Assembly: GCF_030053895.1 (NCBI RefSeq)
Contig: NZ_CP125781.1
Location: 1,612,001-1,676,000 of the forward strand
Direction of reading: 5' to 3'
Length of the DNA stretch: 64,000 nucleotides
Source: Trabulsiella odontotermitis
Lineage (GTDB): Bacteria > Pseudomonadota > Gammaproteobacteria > Enterobacterales > Enterobacteriaceae
In this document: in pieces, positions 43,153 through 51,375 of the stretch
Numbering within the stretch: the first letter of the stretch is position 1
Layout: each line of letters opens with the position of its first letter
Made by a program: the position numbers and the translations under genes
Notes under the pieces: generated by a model
Database searches by the model: none
What the model was told of the DNA's origin: nothing
The model's input: the letters and a program-made list of their open reading frames with translations, nothing else

Positions 43153-45232
43153 GATTATCGTTGATAACTTCGCTGGCGGCGGCGGTGCCTCAACTGGTAT
43201 TGAACTGGCGATCGGGCGTAGCGTTGATATCGCAATCAATCACGACGAAAACGCGATCGCCATGCATAAGACAAATCACCCTGACACGCTTCACTACTGC
43301 GAATCGGTGTTTGATGTTGACCCGGTAGCGGCGACTGGCGATCTCCCGGTCGGTCTGGCATGGTTCAGCCCGGACTGCCGACACTTCTCCAAAGCCAAAG
43401 GCGCGAAGCCAGTGAAAAAAGAGATTCGTGGGCTGGCATGGATAGTTGTTCGCTGGGCGCTGGCGAAGCGTCCACGCGTTATGATGCTGGAGAACGTCGA
43501 AGAGTTTAAAACGTGGGGGCCGCTGCTGGCAGGTGAAATGCGCCCTGATCCTGAACGCACTGGCGAAACCTTCCAGGCTTTTATCGGCATGCTGTCAACC
43601 GGCATACCGGGTGATCACCCGGCGCTGGCGGAAGCATGTGAGTTTCTTTCGATTGCGGCTGGGAGTGAGCAGGCACTGGCGCTGGTGAATGGCCTGGGAT
43701 ACAACATTGACTATCGCGAGCTGCGGGCCTGCGACTTCGGCGCGCCGACAATCCGCAAACGCTTCTTCATGGTGATGCGCTGTGACGGCAAGAAAATCCA
43801 CTGGCCGGAACCAACGCACGGGGATCCGAAATCACTCGAAGTGCAGAGCGGCAGGCTGGCGCCGTGGCGAACGGCAGCTGAGTGCATTGACTGGTCTCTT
43901 CCATGTCAGAGCATTTTTGACCGTAAAAAGCCTCTGGCAGAAAATACCCTGAAGCGGATCGCGCGTGGCATTCAACGCTTCGTGCTGGATAACCCGACAC
44001 CGTTCATTGTGAAGTGCAACCACACCAGCACCAAAACGGAATACGACTGTTTCCGTGGTCAGTCGCTTGAAGAGCCCCTGCAGACGATAACCAAAACCCA
44101 CGGTTACGCGATCGCAGTACCTCATCTGACGAAATTCCGCACTGGTGCGACCGGGCTGGAAGTTACCGATCCGGTACCGACGATCACTGCCGGCACGTCA
44201 GAACGCCCGGGCGGGAACGGGCATGCTCTCGGCATGGTGGAAGTGGCGCTGACGCCATTCATCGCCGGTAATGGCGGCAGCGAGTATCAGGCCAGGCCAC
44301 GCGCAATCTTTAAGCCTGCCCACACTATTCTCAAAGAGTCCCGCGCCTGCGTTGTTGCGCCGGTAATCGCCCGGCAATTTGGTGCCAGCGTCGGCCATCG
44401 TGCAGACGAACCAAGCGCGACGATTACCGCTGGTGGTGGTGGTAAATCGCAACTGGTGACATCAACGTTGATTCAGATGGGCTATGGGGAGCGCCCCGGG
44501 CAGGATCCCCGCGTATTGCAGATCAATAAGCCGCTGGGGACGGTTACAGCTGGTGGTAACAAATTCGCGGCAGTAAGCGCGTTTCTCGCAAAGCACTACG
44601 GTGGGAATTATACCGGGTCCGGCGCGGCACTTGAATCACCCTCACATACGGTGACCACTACCGATCATCACGCGCTGGTTACTGCACAGCTGGTTGGCTG
44701 CGGCGGGCGAGCCGGTCAGAGTCGCCCACGAGATGTGTCCGAACCGCTTCAGACACTCACAACGAAAGCTGACAGCAGTGTTGTCACATCACACTTGATC
44801 AAGCTGCGCGGAACATGCAAAGACGGCCAGCGCGTCGATAGCCCGATGCCGACCATCACTGCTGGAGGAATGCATGTCGGGGAAGTGCGTGCCTTCCTGA
44901 TGAAGTATTACGGAAATGAGAAAAGCGGCGTATCGCTGGATGAACCGCTTGGCACCGTCACCACCAATGACCGTTTCGGCCTGATCATGGTTGAGGGAGT
45001 GGAATACCAGATCGTTGATATCGGCATGCGTATGCTGCAACCCCACGAGCTTTACCGGGCGCAGGGTTTCCCGGCTGGCTATGTTATCGATCAGGATTAC
45101 CGCGGCAATCGTTACGCGAAAGACAAACAAGTTGCGAGATGTGGTAATGCCGTGCCGCCGCCTTTCGCCCGGGCACTGGTGGAGGCCAATCTGCCGGAAA
45201 TGTGCGCCGCCGCGCAGCGGGAGGTGGCGTGA
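43145..45232 (+). CDS. DNA cytosine-5 methyltransferase with internal repeats
   Basis: 695 aa from ATG 43145. Motif I DNFAGGGGASTGIELA, motif IV SPDC with Cys78, motif VI ENVEEF (116-121), motif VIII RKRFF (204-208), motifs IX-X in LQPHELYRAQGFP and QVARCGNAVPPPFA. Between VIII and IX, residues ~311-615, nine units with the core P-x-x-T-(I/V/L)-(T/L) recur every 32-48 residues; this is the target-recognition area. No restriction enzyme is adjacent, so it is an orphan phage methyltransferase. Confidence 0.92.
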   Translation: MREIIVDNFAGGGGASTGIELAIGRSVDIAINHDENAIAMHKTNHPDTLHYCESVFDVDPVAATGDLPVGLAWFSPDCRHFSKAKGAKPVKKEIRGLAWIVVRWALAKRPRVMMLENVEEFKTWGPLLAGEMRPDPERTGETFQAFIGMLSTGIPGDHPALAEACEFLSIAAGSEQALALVNGLGYNIDYRELRACDFGAPTIRKRFFMVMRCDGKKIHWPEPTHGDPKSLEVQSGRLAPWRTAAECIDWSLPCQSIFDRKKPLAENTLKRIARGIQRFVLDNPTPFIVKCNHTSTKTEYDCFRGQSLEEPLQTITKTHGYAIAVPHLTKFRTGATGLEVTDPVPTITAGTSERPGGNGHALGMVEVALTPFIAGNGGSEYQARPRAIFKPAHTILKESRACVVAPVIARQFGASVGHRADEPSATITAGGGGKSQLVTSTLIQMGYGERPGQDPRVLQINKPLGTVTAGGNKFAAVSAFLAKHYGGNYTGSGAALESPSHTVTTTDHHALVTAQLVGCGGRAGQSRPRDVSEPLQTLTTKADSSVVTSHLIKLRGTCKDGQRVDSPMPTITAGGMHVGEVRAFLMKYYGNEKSGVSLDEPLGTVTTNDRFGLIMVEGVEYQIVDIGMRMLQPHELYRAQGFPAGYVIDQDYRGNRYAKDKQVARCGNAVPPPFARALVEANLPEMCAAAQREVA

Positions 45233-46269
45233 GGATCCTGCTGAAACCCGACGTCGCCCGCAGTATGGGCGTCGTCCTGCTCAAACCCGGGAGTGAGTTG
45301 TTGAGCATGTTCCGGCACGGGCGGGTGCTGATCGAACCTGAGCCAGGCAGCATGGCGCACCTGCCGTCGGGGAGGGTGCCTGATGCGCGCCAGCCGCTTT
45401 CTCAGGACAAATCCCTCGAGGCTTTTTTCACTGATGAAAGGGTAATCGCTGCCGCGGGTGGGCTGCCCGGCCTGGAATTCTGGCTCGAACACAATGTCCA
45501 TGCCTGCCAGTACCAGCACTCGGAATATCACCACAAAGAGCTGGTGACCATGCGTCACCCGCCGGGCTCTATGTTGTTGTGCTGGCACTGTGAGAACCAG
45601 CTGCGTGAACAAACCACCCGGCAATTGTCGGAGCTGGCGCGCAGGAATGTTATTGACTGGGTGATCGACACCGTCCGTATCAGGCTCCGATACAGCAAAG
45701 AGCGTGAGCTGGCGCTGGCAGAATTGTGCTGGTGGGCCGTATGTGCCGGAATCGGCGATGCGATTACCGAGGAGATGGCGGCACGCTCTCTGCTGCTGCC
45801 GGTTGAACCGTTCCTGTCAGTTTATAAGGAAAGTGACATCGTTCCCTCAGTTCCGGCCACCAGCATTCTGCAGCGTGAGATGGCGCTGGTTAAGCCGATC
45901 GATATGCCACCGGCGGAGGAGCCGCCGAAGGTGCTGACACTGGCGGCAGACCCCGAATCCCCTGAATCCTTCATGCTGCGACCGAAACGCCGCCGCTGGG
46001 TGTGCAAACCCTATACCGACTGGGTGAAGACTCAGCCCTGTTCAGGGTGCCAGCGGCCAGCTGATGATCCCCACCATATCATCGGGCATGGTATGGGAGG
46101 TACAGCAACCAAAGCCCATGACCTCTTCGTGATCCCTCTGTGCAGAGAGTGCCACGACGAGTTACATGCCGACGTCTCAGTGTTCGAGCAGAAGCACGGT
46201 ACGCAGCTTGAGCTGTTGTTCCGGTTTCTGGATAAGGCGCTGGGCATCGGCGTAATAGTGAAAGCGTAA
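45229..46269 (+). CDS. DUF968-family phage protein with zinc/HNH-like C-terminus
   Basis: 346 aa from GTG 45229 (GGGAGG upstream), overlapping the methyltransferase stop by GTGA. The C-terminal part, RRRWVCKPYTDWVKTQPCSGC, CDPHH-like DDPHHIIGHG and IPLCRECHDELH, has the paired Cys and His residues of DUF968, related to HNH nucleases and common next to Q in lambdoid phages. It may act in recombination. Confidence 0.85.
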   Translation: MRILLKPDVARSMGVVLLKPGSELLSMFRHGRVLIEPEPGSMAHLPSGRVPDARQPLSQDKSLEAFFTDERVIAAAGGLPGLEFWLEHNVHACQYQHSEYHHKELVTMRHPPGSMLLCWHCENQLREQTTRQLSELARRNVIDWVIDTVRIRLRYSKERELALAELCWWAVCAGIGDAITEEMAARSLLLPVEPFLSVYKESDIVPSVPATSILQREMALVKPIDMPPAEEPPKVLTLAADPESPESFMLRPKRRRWVCKPYTDWVKTQPCSGCQRPADDPHHIIGHGMGGTATKAHDLFVIPLCRECHDELHADVSVFEQKHGTQLELLFRFLDKALGIGVIVKA

Positions 46270-46289
46270 GTGTATGGAGCGCTGAGCGA

Positions 46290-46982
46290 ATGAATTCACA
46301 AGAACTCGAATATGTCCGGATCGAAGTGAGACATGCCCTTAAAAACCTGTCAGGTGGTACCAAAGGACAACTGGAGGCATTCAGTGAGCACCCTCCTGCA
46401 GATAAGAATAAACATCCACGGCGCCATCTTCATAAAGTCGTGCTGGATGGTGGAGAGGGTAGTAAGCCATCAGTAGTAAATGCACTGACAACACCAGTAT
46501 ACGTTCTGGAAACTCGAAGCAGGCGCAGACCATTCCCGCCGATGCACGATGTTGAATTCTACTATGCGCCGTGGCGGCGAGCCGTTAATGCGCTGGAAGA
46601 GCACCAGCAGGCGTGGGTACGCTATTGCTACGGTTTCGATCTTAACTTTCGGTACCAGACGCTAATGTGTCAGTACGTATGGGATGAATTCCAGAAATGT
46701 CTGGTTGAGAGAAAGCTGCAATCGCGAGTCGTTAAGAAACTGATTGGCCTGGTCTGGCTGGCTGCGCAGGAAGTGGCGGCAAGTCGGAATAATGGCACAT
46801 ATCAGGAATACGCCGGGGCGGCACTGGCGCGGATGATGAGTGTTGATCGTTCCACCTGGTTGAGAGTGTACGCGCCGCACTGGGCAAAATTTAAAGGTGC
46901 GTTCAACACACTTGATTATGCTGCTCTGCATAACATCATCCGCCACGAGCAAATAGAAGGATCAAAGGTTCTGGAAATGTGA
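46290..46982 (+). CDS. Late antiterminator Q (phage 82 type)
   Basis: 230 aa. NALEEHQQAWVRYCYGFDL..YQTLMCQYVWDEFQ, SRVVKKLIGLVWLAAQEVA and YAGAALARMMSVDRSTWLRVYAPHWAKFK match the Q82/YdfT family. It loads on RNA polymerase at the late promoter and allows read-through of the terminator ~100 bp downstream into lysis and morphogenesis genes. Confidence 0.9.
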   Translation: MNSQELEYVRIEVRHALKNLSGGTKGQLEAFSEHPPADKNKHPRRHLHKVVLDGGEGSKPSVVNALTTPVYVLETRSRRRPFPPMHDVEFYYAPWRRAVNALEEHQQAWVRYCYGFDLNFRYQTLMCQYVWDEFQKCLVERKLQSRVVKKLIGLVWLAAQEVAASRNNGTYQEYAGAALARMMSVDRSTWLRVYAPHWAKFKGAFNTLDYAALHNIIRHEQIEGSKVLEM

Positions 46983-47012
46983 ATTAAATATCACAAACTC
47001 CTGAGATTGGGC

Positions 47013-47098
47013 TTGCAAAATGCAACAAAACGAGCCATATTTTATGTTAATTTGATACGTTGTTATAGTTATGAAAACCCGCCACGAAGGCGGGTTTT
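47013..47098 (+). promoter_or_regulatory. Late promoter region pR' with terminator tR'
   Basis: TTGCAA (47013-47018) and CATATTT (~47036-47042) are a plausible late promoter directly after Q. A strong hairpin AAAACCCGCC / GGCGGGTTTT (47074-47098) follows at the distance expected for a Q-controlled terminator. The hairpin also ends the opposing gene at 47104. Confidence 0.6.
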
Positions 47099-47103
47099 GT
47101 GTT

Positions 47104-47586
47104 TTATAGTAAACCACCAATGGCTCCGCCAGCCAGCGAGGTTACTAGAGGATGTTCAGCAAATTTACGCAATAAACCTTTTGCTTCCTCTTTTTGCTCT
47201 GCGGTTCCATTAGAGTTGCTTATTATATTAAAAATGGTTTCAAGACTATTGGTGATTTCTTGGCGGTTGTGATTTCCAATTTGTACATTACCGCCATGGA
47301 TATTGATGTGTTGAGATGAAGATTCTTGTTTCAGTTTTTTGGGGCCTACTGTTAATTGAAAGTGAGGACCGAAACTTCCGATCGAGACATCATAAAACTC
47401 AGATTCATAAATTTCCTTATGCTCTTCCTTTTTGTTCGGTAGTAATCGGACGACAAAATCACCGTCGTCTATGTCTGCCATTTTGTCGTTAATGATAACG
47501 GTATCACCAGCAAATTTGGCTTTATATGGACCTTTCCGGGAACCATCTTTTTTGAGGATGAACGCTTCTTCATTTGCACCGAACAT
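47104..47586 (-). CDS. Accessory (moron-like) phage protein of unknown function, 160 aa
   Basis: Opposite to the late operon, AT-rich compared with its neighbours, with its own AAGGAG before ATG 47586. N-terminal half beta-rich (ILKKDGSRKGPYKAKF, VIINDKMADIDDGDFVV). C-terminal half QHINIHGGNVQIGNHNRQEITNSLETIFNIISNSN, a helical segment and a hydrophobic end LVTSLAGGAIGGLL. The GGNVQIGNHN module recurs in prophage proteins I cannot name. The layout (independent, antisense, between Q and lysis) suggests a gene expressed in the lysogen. Confidence 0.75.
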   Translation of the reverse strand: MFGANEEAFILKKDGSRKGPYKAKFAGDTVIINDKMADIDDGDFVVRLLPNKKEEHKEIYESEFYDVSIGSFGPHFQLTVGPKKLKQESSSQHINIHGGNVQIGNHNRQEITNSLETIFNIISNSNGTAEQKEEAKGLLRKFAEHPLVTSLAGGAIGGLL

Positions 47587-47660
47587 GTAGTCTCCTTAGT
47601 TCCATTTAGGATGTTAATCGCGCCTCCAATAACTGGGGGCTTTCTGCTGTGAAAATGGGC

Positions 47661-47691
47661 GGCTGGTGGGTGTTGTAGCACCCAACCAGCC
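47661..47691. other. Long hairpin in the non-coding gap before the third methyltransferase
   Basis: GGCTGGTGGGTG / CACCCAACCAGCC, 12 bp with one bulge and a 6-nt loop. It lies in the 196-bp gap 47587-47782, which shows no gene. No T run follows, so it is not an obvious terminator; it may be part of a late-leader RNA. Confidence 0.55.
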
Positions 47692-47782
47692 ATTCGCTCA
47701 TGCTTCTGATCACAAGCGAACCAGGGCCCACCGCTTTAGCGCAAAAGCATAGTGAGCCTATCAGAGTCCCGCTTACTGATCT

Positions 47783-48835
47783 ATGAAAAATACTGTAAAA
47801 ATATCCAGTGTTGAATTGATCAACGCTGATTGCCTATTTTACCTCGGCTCTCTTCCTGATGACTCCATCGATCTAATTGTTACCGATCCGCCTTACTTCA
47901 AAGTGAAGCCGGATGGATGGGACAATCAGTGGAATGGTGATGAGGATTATCTGCGCTGGCTGGATAGTTGCCTCGCCGAATTCTGGCGTGTGCTGAAGCC
48001 CGCGGGAAGTCTTTATCTGTTCTGCGGTCACCGGCTGGCGTCAGATATCGAAATCATGATGCGTGAGCGGTTCAACGTTCTGAACCACATTATCTGGGCA
48101 AAACCTTCGGGGCGCTGGAACGGATGCAACAAAGAAAGCCTGCGGGCTTACTTCCCGGCGACCGAACGCATCATTTTCGCAGAGCATTATCAGGGGCCAT
48201 ACAGCCCGAAGAGTGACGGTTTTGCGGAAAAGAGCACCGAATTAAAACAGCATGTTATGGCTCCGCTGATTTCATATTTCAGGGGAGCGCGTGATGCGCT
48301 GGGTGTGAGTTCAAAACAGATAGCCGATGCCACAGGAAAGAAAAACATGGTGTCGCACTGGTTCGGTACCAGCCAGTGGCAGTTGCCGAACGAGCAGGAC
48401 TATCTCAGGCTCCAGGATCTGTTTACCCAAACAGCGAATGATAAACACCAGAACGGTGAACTTGAACAGCCGCACCACCAGCTGGTGGCCACGTGGCATT
48501 CGTTAAACCGAAAATATTCAGAGCTTCTGGAGGAGTATCAATCTCTCCGGCGCTATTTCTCTGTGAATGTGACCGTACCCTTTACCGACGTATGGACACA
48601 TAAACCCGTCCAGTTTTATCCCGGCAAGCATCCCTGCGAGAAACCGGCTGATATGCTGCGGCAGATAATCACTGCCAGCAGCAGGCCCGGCGATCTTGTT
48701 GCTGACTTTTTCATGGGGTCAGGTTCGACGATTAAGGCCGCTATAGAGCTGGGTCGTCGTGCGGTAGGGATTGAACTGGAAACCGAAAGGTTCATCCAGA
48801 CCGTCAACGAGGTGCGGGGGCTGACAGGGAAATAA
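47783..48835 (+). CDS. DPPY-type DNA methyltransferase (beta class)
   Basis: 350 aa. Catalytic DPPY at residues 35-38 (LIVTDPPYFK) precedes the SAM-binding motif near the C-terminus (LVADFFMGSGSTIKAAIELGRRAVGIELE), the beta-class order. Such enzymes methylate adenine N6 or cytosine N4. A middle insert (~150-250) contains an HTH-like SSKQIADATGKKNMVSHWF segment. This is the third methyltransferase gene of the prophage. Confidence 0.92.
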   Translation: MKNTVKISSVELINADCLFYLGSLPDDSIDLIVTDPPYFKVKPDGWDNQWNGDEDYLRWLDSCLAEFWRVLKPAGSLYLFCGHRLASDIEIMMRERFNVLNHIIWAKPSGRWNGCNKESLRAYFPATERIIFAEHYQGPYSPKSDGFAEKSTELKQHVMAPLISYFRGARDALGVSSKQIADATGKKNMVSHWFGTSQWQLPNEQDYLRLQDLFTQTANDKHQNGELEQPHHQLVATWHSLNRKYSELLEEYQSLRRYFSVNVTVPFTDVWTHKPVQFYPGKHPCEKPADMLRQIITASSRPGDLVADFFMGSGSTIKAAIELGRRAVGIELETERFIQTVNEVRGLTGK

Positions 48836-48901
48836 TTCATGCGAGGCGGCTATGAGTCGCCTTTTATTTTCCCTCAATACACCTCAAGCGGGAGGTGTCG
48901 G

Positions 48902-49150
48902 ATGAAAAACATCATGCCTGACAAAATAGCTTCGGTGGTGGGGTATTGCACATCAGGTAGCCTCATTTGCTGGGGCAGTTTCGCCAGATGGGTGCGAGAC
49001 CTTGACTGGAACATGATCGCTGTCGTCGGCGGCTTCATTATCGGCCTGCTGACTTTCTTCGTGAACTTCTATTTTAAACGTCGCCAGATCAAAGCCTATG
49101 AGGCGGCGCTGGCGCGCGGCTATATTACGCCCCCTCCTCAGGATAAATGA
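48902..49150 (+). CDS. Pinholin of the phage 21 type
   Basis: 82 aa from ATG 48902. MKNIMPDKIASVVGYCTSGSLICWGSFARWVRDLDWNMIAVVGGFIIGLLTFFVNFYFKRRQ aligns with S21: a first weakly hydrophobic helix that can leave the membrane, a second firm helix and a charged tail. It makes small membrane holes that collapse the membrane potential and release the SAR endolysin encoded next. Confidence 0.88.
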   Translation: MKNIMPDKIASVVGYCTSGSLICWGSFARWVRDLDWNMIAVVGGFIIGLLTFFVNFYFKRRQIKAYEAALARGYITPPPQDK

Positions 49151-49151
49151 T

Positions 49152-49676
49152 ATGGCAGCGCTAAAGAAAGCTGGTGGTGCAGCCGGTATCATCTGTTCCG
49201 TTGCCGTAATTATCTCGATTGTTCTTGGAAACGGACATGTACGAACCAATGAGCGCGGTCTCGAGTTAATCGGTAATGCGGAATCCTGCCGCCGTGATCC
49301 TTACGTTTGTCCTGCTGGGGTGCTGACTGATGGTATGGGCAATACTCACGGCGTTAAGCGAGGCACCATTAAGAACGACCAGCAGATCGCGGCAGAGTGG
49401 GAAGCAAACATCCTTGATGCTGAGTCCTGCGTGAATCGTTATGGCAATGGACGAAACCTGTCCGACGATACGTTCAGCGCCGCTGTGTCGGTAACTTTCC
49501 GCTCAGGATGCGGCAATATGCGCGGCTCGACTATGTTCTCTTTATTCCGCAGCGGTGACCTGAAGGCAGCCTGTTATCAGTTTTCGCGCTGGGTGTATGG
49601 TGGTGGCCGTGTTCTTCCCGGACTGGTTAAGCGTGCCGGTAAAGAAGAGACTCTCTGCCTGGATGGTGTGAAATGA
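49152..49676 (+). CDS. SAR endolysin (GH24 lysozyme)
   Basis: 174 aa from ATG 49152, one base after the pinholin stop. N-terminal signal-arrest-release helix (GGAAGIICSVAVIISIVLGNG, ~8-28) and catalytic triad pattern E-8x-C-5x-T in NAESCRRDPYVCPAGVLTDG. It cleaves peptidoglycan after membrane depolarisation. The extra cysteines may control activation by disulphide exchange, as known for P1 Lyz. Confidence 0.92.
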   Translation: MAALKKAGGAAGIICSVAVIISIVLGNGHVRTNERGLELIGNAESCRRDPYVCPAGVLTDGMGNTHGVKRGTIKNDQQIAAEWEANILDAESCVNRYGNGRNLSDDTFSAAVSVTFRSGCGNMRGSTMFSLFRSGDLKAACYQFSRWVYGGGRVLPGLVKRAGKEETLCLDGVK

Positions 49677-50239
49677 TAACCCTGGAAGATATCAAACTGT
49701 CCTGGCGCTCGTTGTCGCTGGTGGCTGTGGTGATCGTCATCGCTGTGCTGTGTGTATTGCTGGCAAATAGCCGCGCAAACCTTGCCACTGTGCAGAGCGA
49801 CAATAACGTTCTGCGCAATGACAACGCTCTGCAGGGGCAGGTTATCGCCACGCAGGCATTCAATTTCAACCGGTTTAATCAGGTAGCAGAGCATGCCAGC
49901 AGCCTCAATTCTCTGATTGATGCCAGCACCGATAAAACCATCATTGAGTACCGGGAGATCCTTAAACGTGAAAAGACTTGTGATCTGCCTGTTCCTGCTG
50001 ATGTCGCTGGTGGGTTGCTCGACTACGCGAACAGTTTACGTGCCAGCGCAATGCACACCGATTCCGGGAACGCTGACGCAGCCGGTGATAGCACCACTAC
50101 CGCCAGCACGCTGACATATTGCCAGGCGGTTCTGTGGATTAAGCCGCTGCTGGCAGCGATCGAGAAAGCAAATAATCAGCTATCAGGAATACGTGAAATA
50201 GAGAAAACCAGAGCCTCGCATCGCGAGGCTTTTAAATAG
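49673..50239 (+). CDS. Inner-membrane spanin (Rz)
   Basis: 188 aa, 4-nt overlap with the endolysin. N-terminal membrane anchor SLVAVVIVIAVLCVLLANS (~15-33), then a long coiled-coil periplasmic domain. The C-terminus extends beyond the usual Rz length. Together with the nested Rz1 it fuses inner and outer membranes in the last lysis step. Confidence 0.85.
   Translation: MITLEDIKLSWRSLSLVAVVIVIAVLCVLLANSRANLATVQSDNNVLRNDNALQGQVIATQAFNFNRFNQVAEHASSLNSLIDASTDKTIIEYREILKREKTCDLPVPADVAGGLLDYANSLRASAMHTDSGNADAAGDSTTTASTLTYCQAVLWIKPLLAAIEKANNQLSGIREIEKTRASHREAFK
49968..50114 (+). CDS. Outer-membrane lipoprotein spanin (Rz1), nested in Rz
   Basis: 48 aa in the +1 frame entirely inside Rz, from GTG 49968 with GGGAG upstream. 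Lipobox LVGC, then a short proline-rich mature part (VYVPAQCTPIPGTLTQPVIAPLPPAR), the hallmark of Rz1. Confidence 0.85.
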   Translation: MKRLVICLFLLMSLVGCSTTRTVYVPAQCTPIPGTLTQPVIAPLPPAR

Positions 50240-50277
50240 TAAGCATAAAAAATCAAATCATTAAGTGTGGTGAGGGG

Positions 50278-50541
50278 TTATGACTCTGTACTTGAAAGTA
50301 AAAGCATCACTTTTTGATGCAACTGTTCTTCATAGCCCTCAGGTGCTGGATAATCAAATTTTATAGGCCTCGCTTCCTTCATGGCTTTTTCGTATCCTTT
50401 TGCGAGTAATCCTGGCTCCTTAGCCATACTATTAAAGCATGTCGTCAGGATAGTTATAGCTATTCGTGAAGCGTGTAGGTCGATGTTTAATTGATCGATG
50501 TTGTCTTCAAGGTCCTTTATTCGCATTTCAAGCTCTGACAT
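50278..50541 (-). CDS. Accessory coiled-coil protein (87 aa)
   Basis: ATG 50541 preceded by AGGTGA. Antisense to the late operon and AT-rich. MSELEMRIKDLEDNIDQLNIDLHASRIAITILTTCFNSMAK is a predicted coiled coil; the C-terminus is helical. No family recognised. It may be a lysogen-expressed gene inserted between lysis and packaging. Confidence 0.6.
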   Translation of the reverse strand: MSELEMRIKDLEDNIDQLNIDLHASRIAITILTTCFNSMAKEPGLLAKGYEKAMKEARPIKFDYPAPEGYEEQLHQKVMLLLSSTES

Positions 50542-50724
50542 GAAATCACCTATTAAGTTATGAACAAAATGTTCATGCCTATCATAACACTTACAAGCTG
50601 ATTTAATGATCACGTGCCGTTAATGTCGAAATGAAATAAATGAAGCTAGCCAATTACCTGTTAGTTTCATCATCGAGCGTCTGTAACATAAGCCTTATCT
50701 GCGATATTGATAACCATTATCATT

Positions 50725-50790
50725 TTGCGGGTCCTCCCGGCAGGGTGGCCTGCCACGAGGCGGCGGGCACGCGGAAAACGGCTAGTTTTT
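50725..50790 (+). other. Candidate cos site
   Basis: GCGGGTCCTCCCGGC ... GGCGGCGGGCACGCGG (core 50759-50774) with CGGAAAACGGCTAGTTTTTGCG after it. The arrangement GCGGGTCCT...GGGGCGGCG..CGCGG resembles the lambda-family cohesive end region, and it lies ~110 bp before the small terminase gene. The exact nicks cannot be fixed by eye. Confidence 0.6.
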
Positions 50791-50886
50791 GCGATCCGTA
50801 GTCATCATCATCATCTGCGCAGGTTATTGATTTTTCTACACCCGAATTTGCAAAGATGTCGAATTGTACAAAAAGTGTTCACCATC

Positions 50887-51375
50887 ATGGACCAGGAAAT
50901 CGCATCTTTAAAACTCAACATTAATCAGCTTGCCGGGATCACCGGTGTCCACCGCCAGACCGTGGCAGCGCGGCTGAAAAATGTCAGCCCAGCCACCGGC
51001 AGTAACAGCAAACTCAAGTTTTATCTCATCACTGAAATCCTGACAGAGCTGATGGTTCCAACGGTATCAGCTGATCTGGAGGATATGCCTCCGGCTGATC
51101 GCCTGGCGCACTGGAAGGCCGAAAACGAACGCCTCAGGTTTGAACTGGATACCGGCCAGCTTATTCCGGCAGATGAGGTGGCTCGCGAATATTCATTAAT
51201 GGCGAAATCAGTCGTCATGATTCTTGAAACACTTCCGGACATCCTTGAGCGCGACTGCGGGCTGACGCCAGCAGCGGTCACCCGCGTCCAGAGCGTCATT
51301 GATGACCTGCGCGATCAGTTAGCGCAAAAGGTGCTGGAAGCTGAAGCAGAGGAGGTTGAGCCAGAGGAGGACTGA
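50887..51375 (+). CDS. Terminase small subunit (DUF1441)
   Basis: 162 aa from ATG 50887. N-terminal HTH (LKLNINQLAGITGVHRQTVAARLKNVSP), C-terminal coiled coil with acidic tail. DUF1441 proteins precede GpA-type large terminases and bind cos DNA. It overlaps the large subunit start by one base. Confidence 0.85.
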   Translation: MDQEIASLKLNINQLAGITGVHRQTVAARLKNVSPATGSNSKLKFYLITEILTELMVPTVSADLEDMPPADRLAHWKAENERLRFELDTGQLIPADEVAREYSLMAKSVVMILETLPDILERDCGLTPAAVTRVQSVIDDLRDQLAQKVLEAEAEEVEPEED

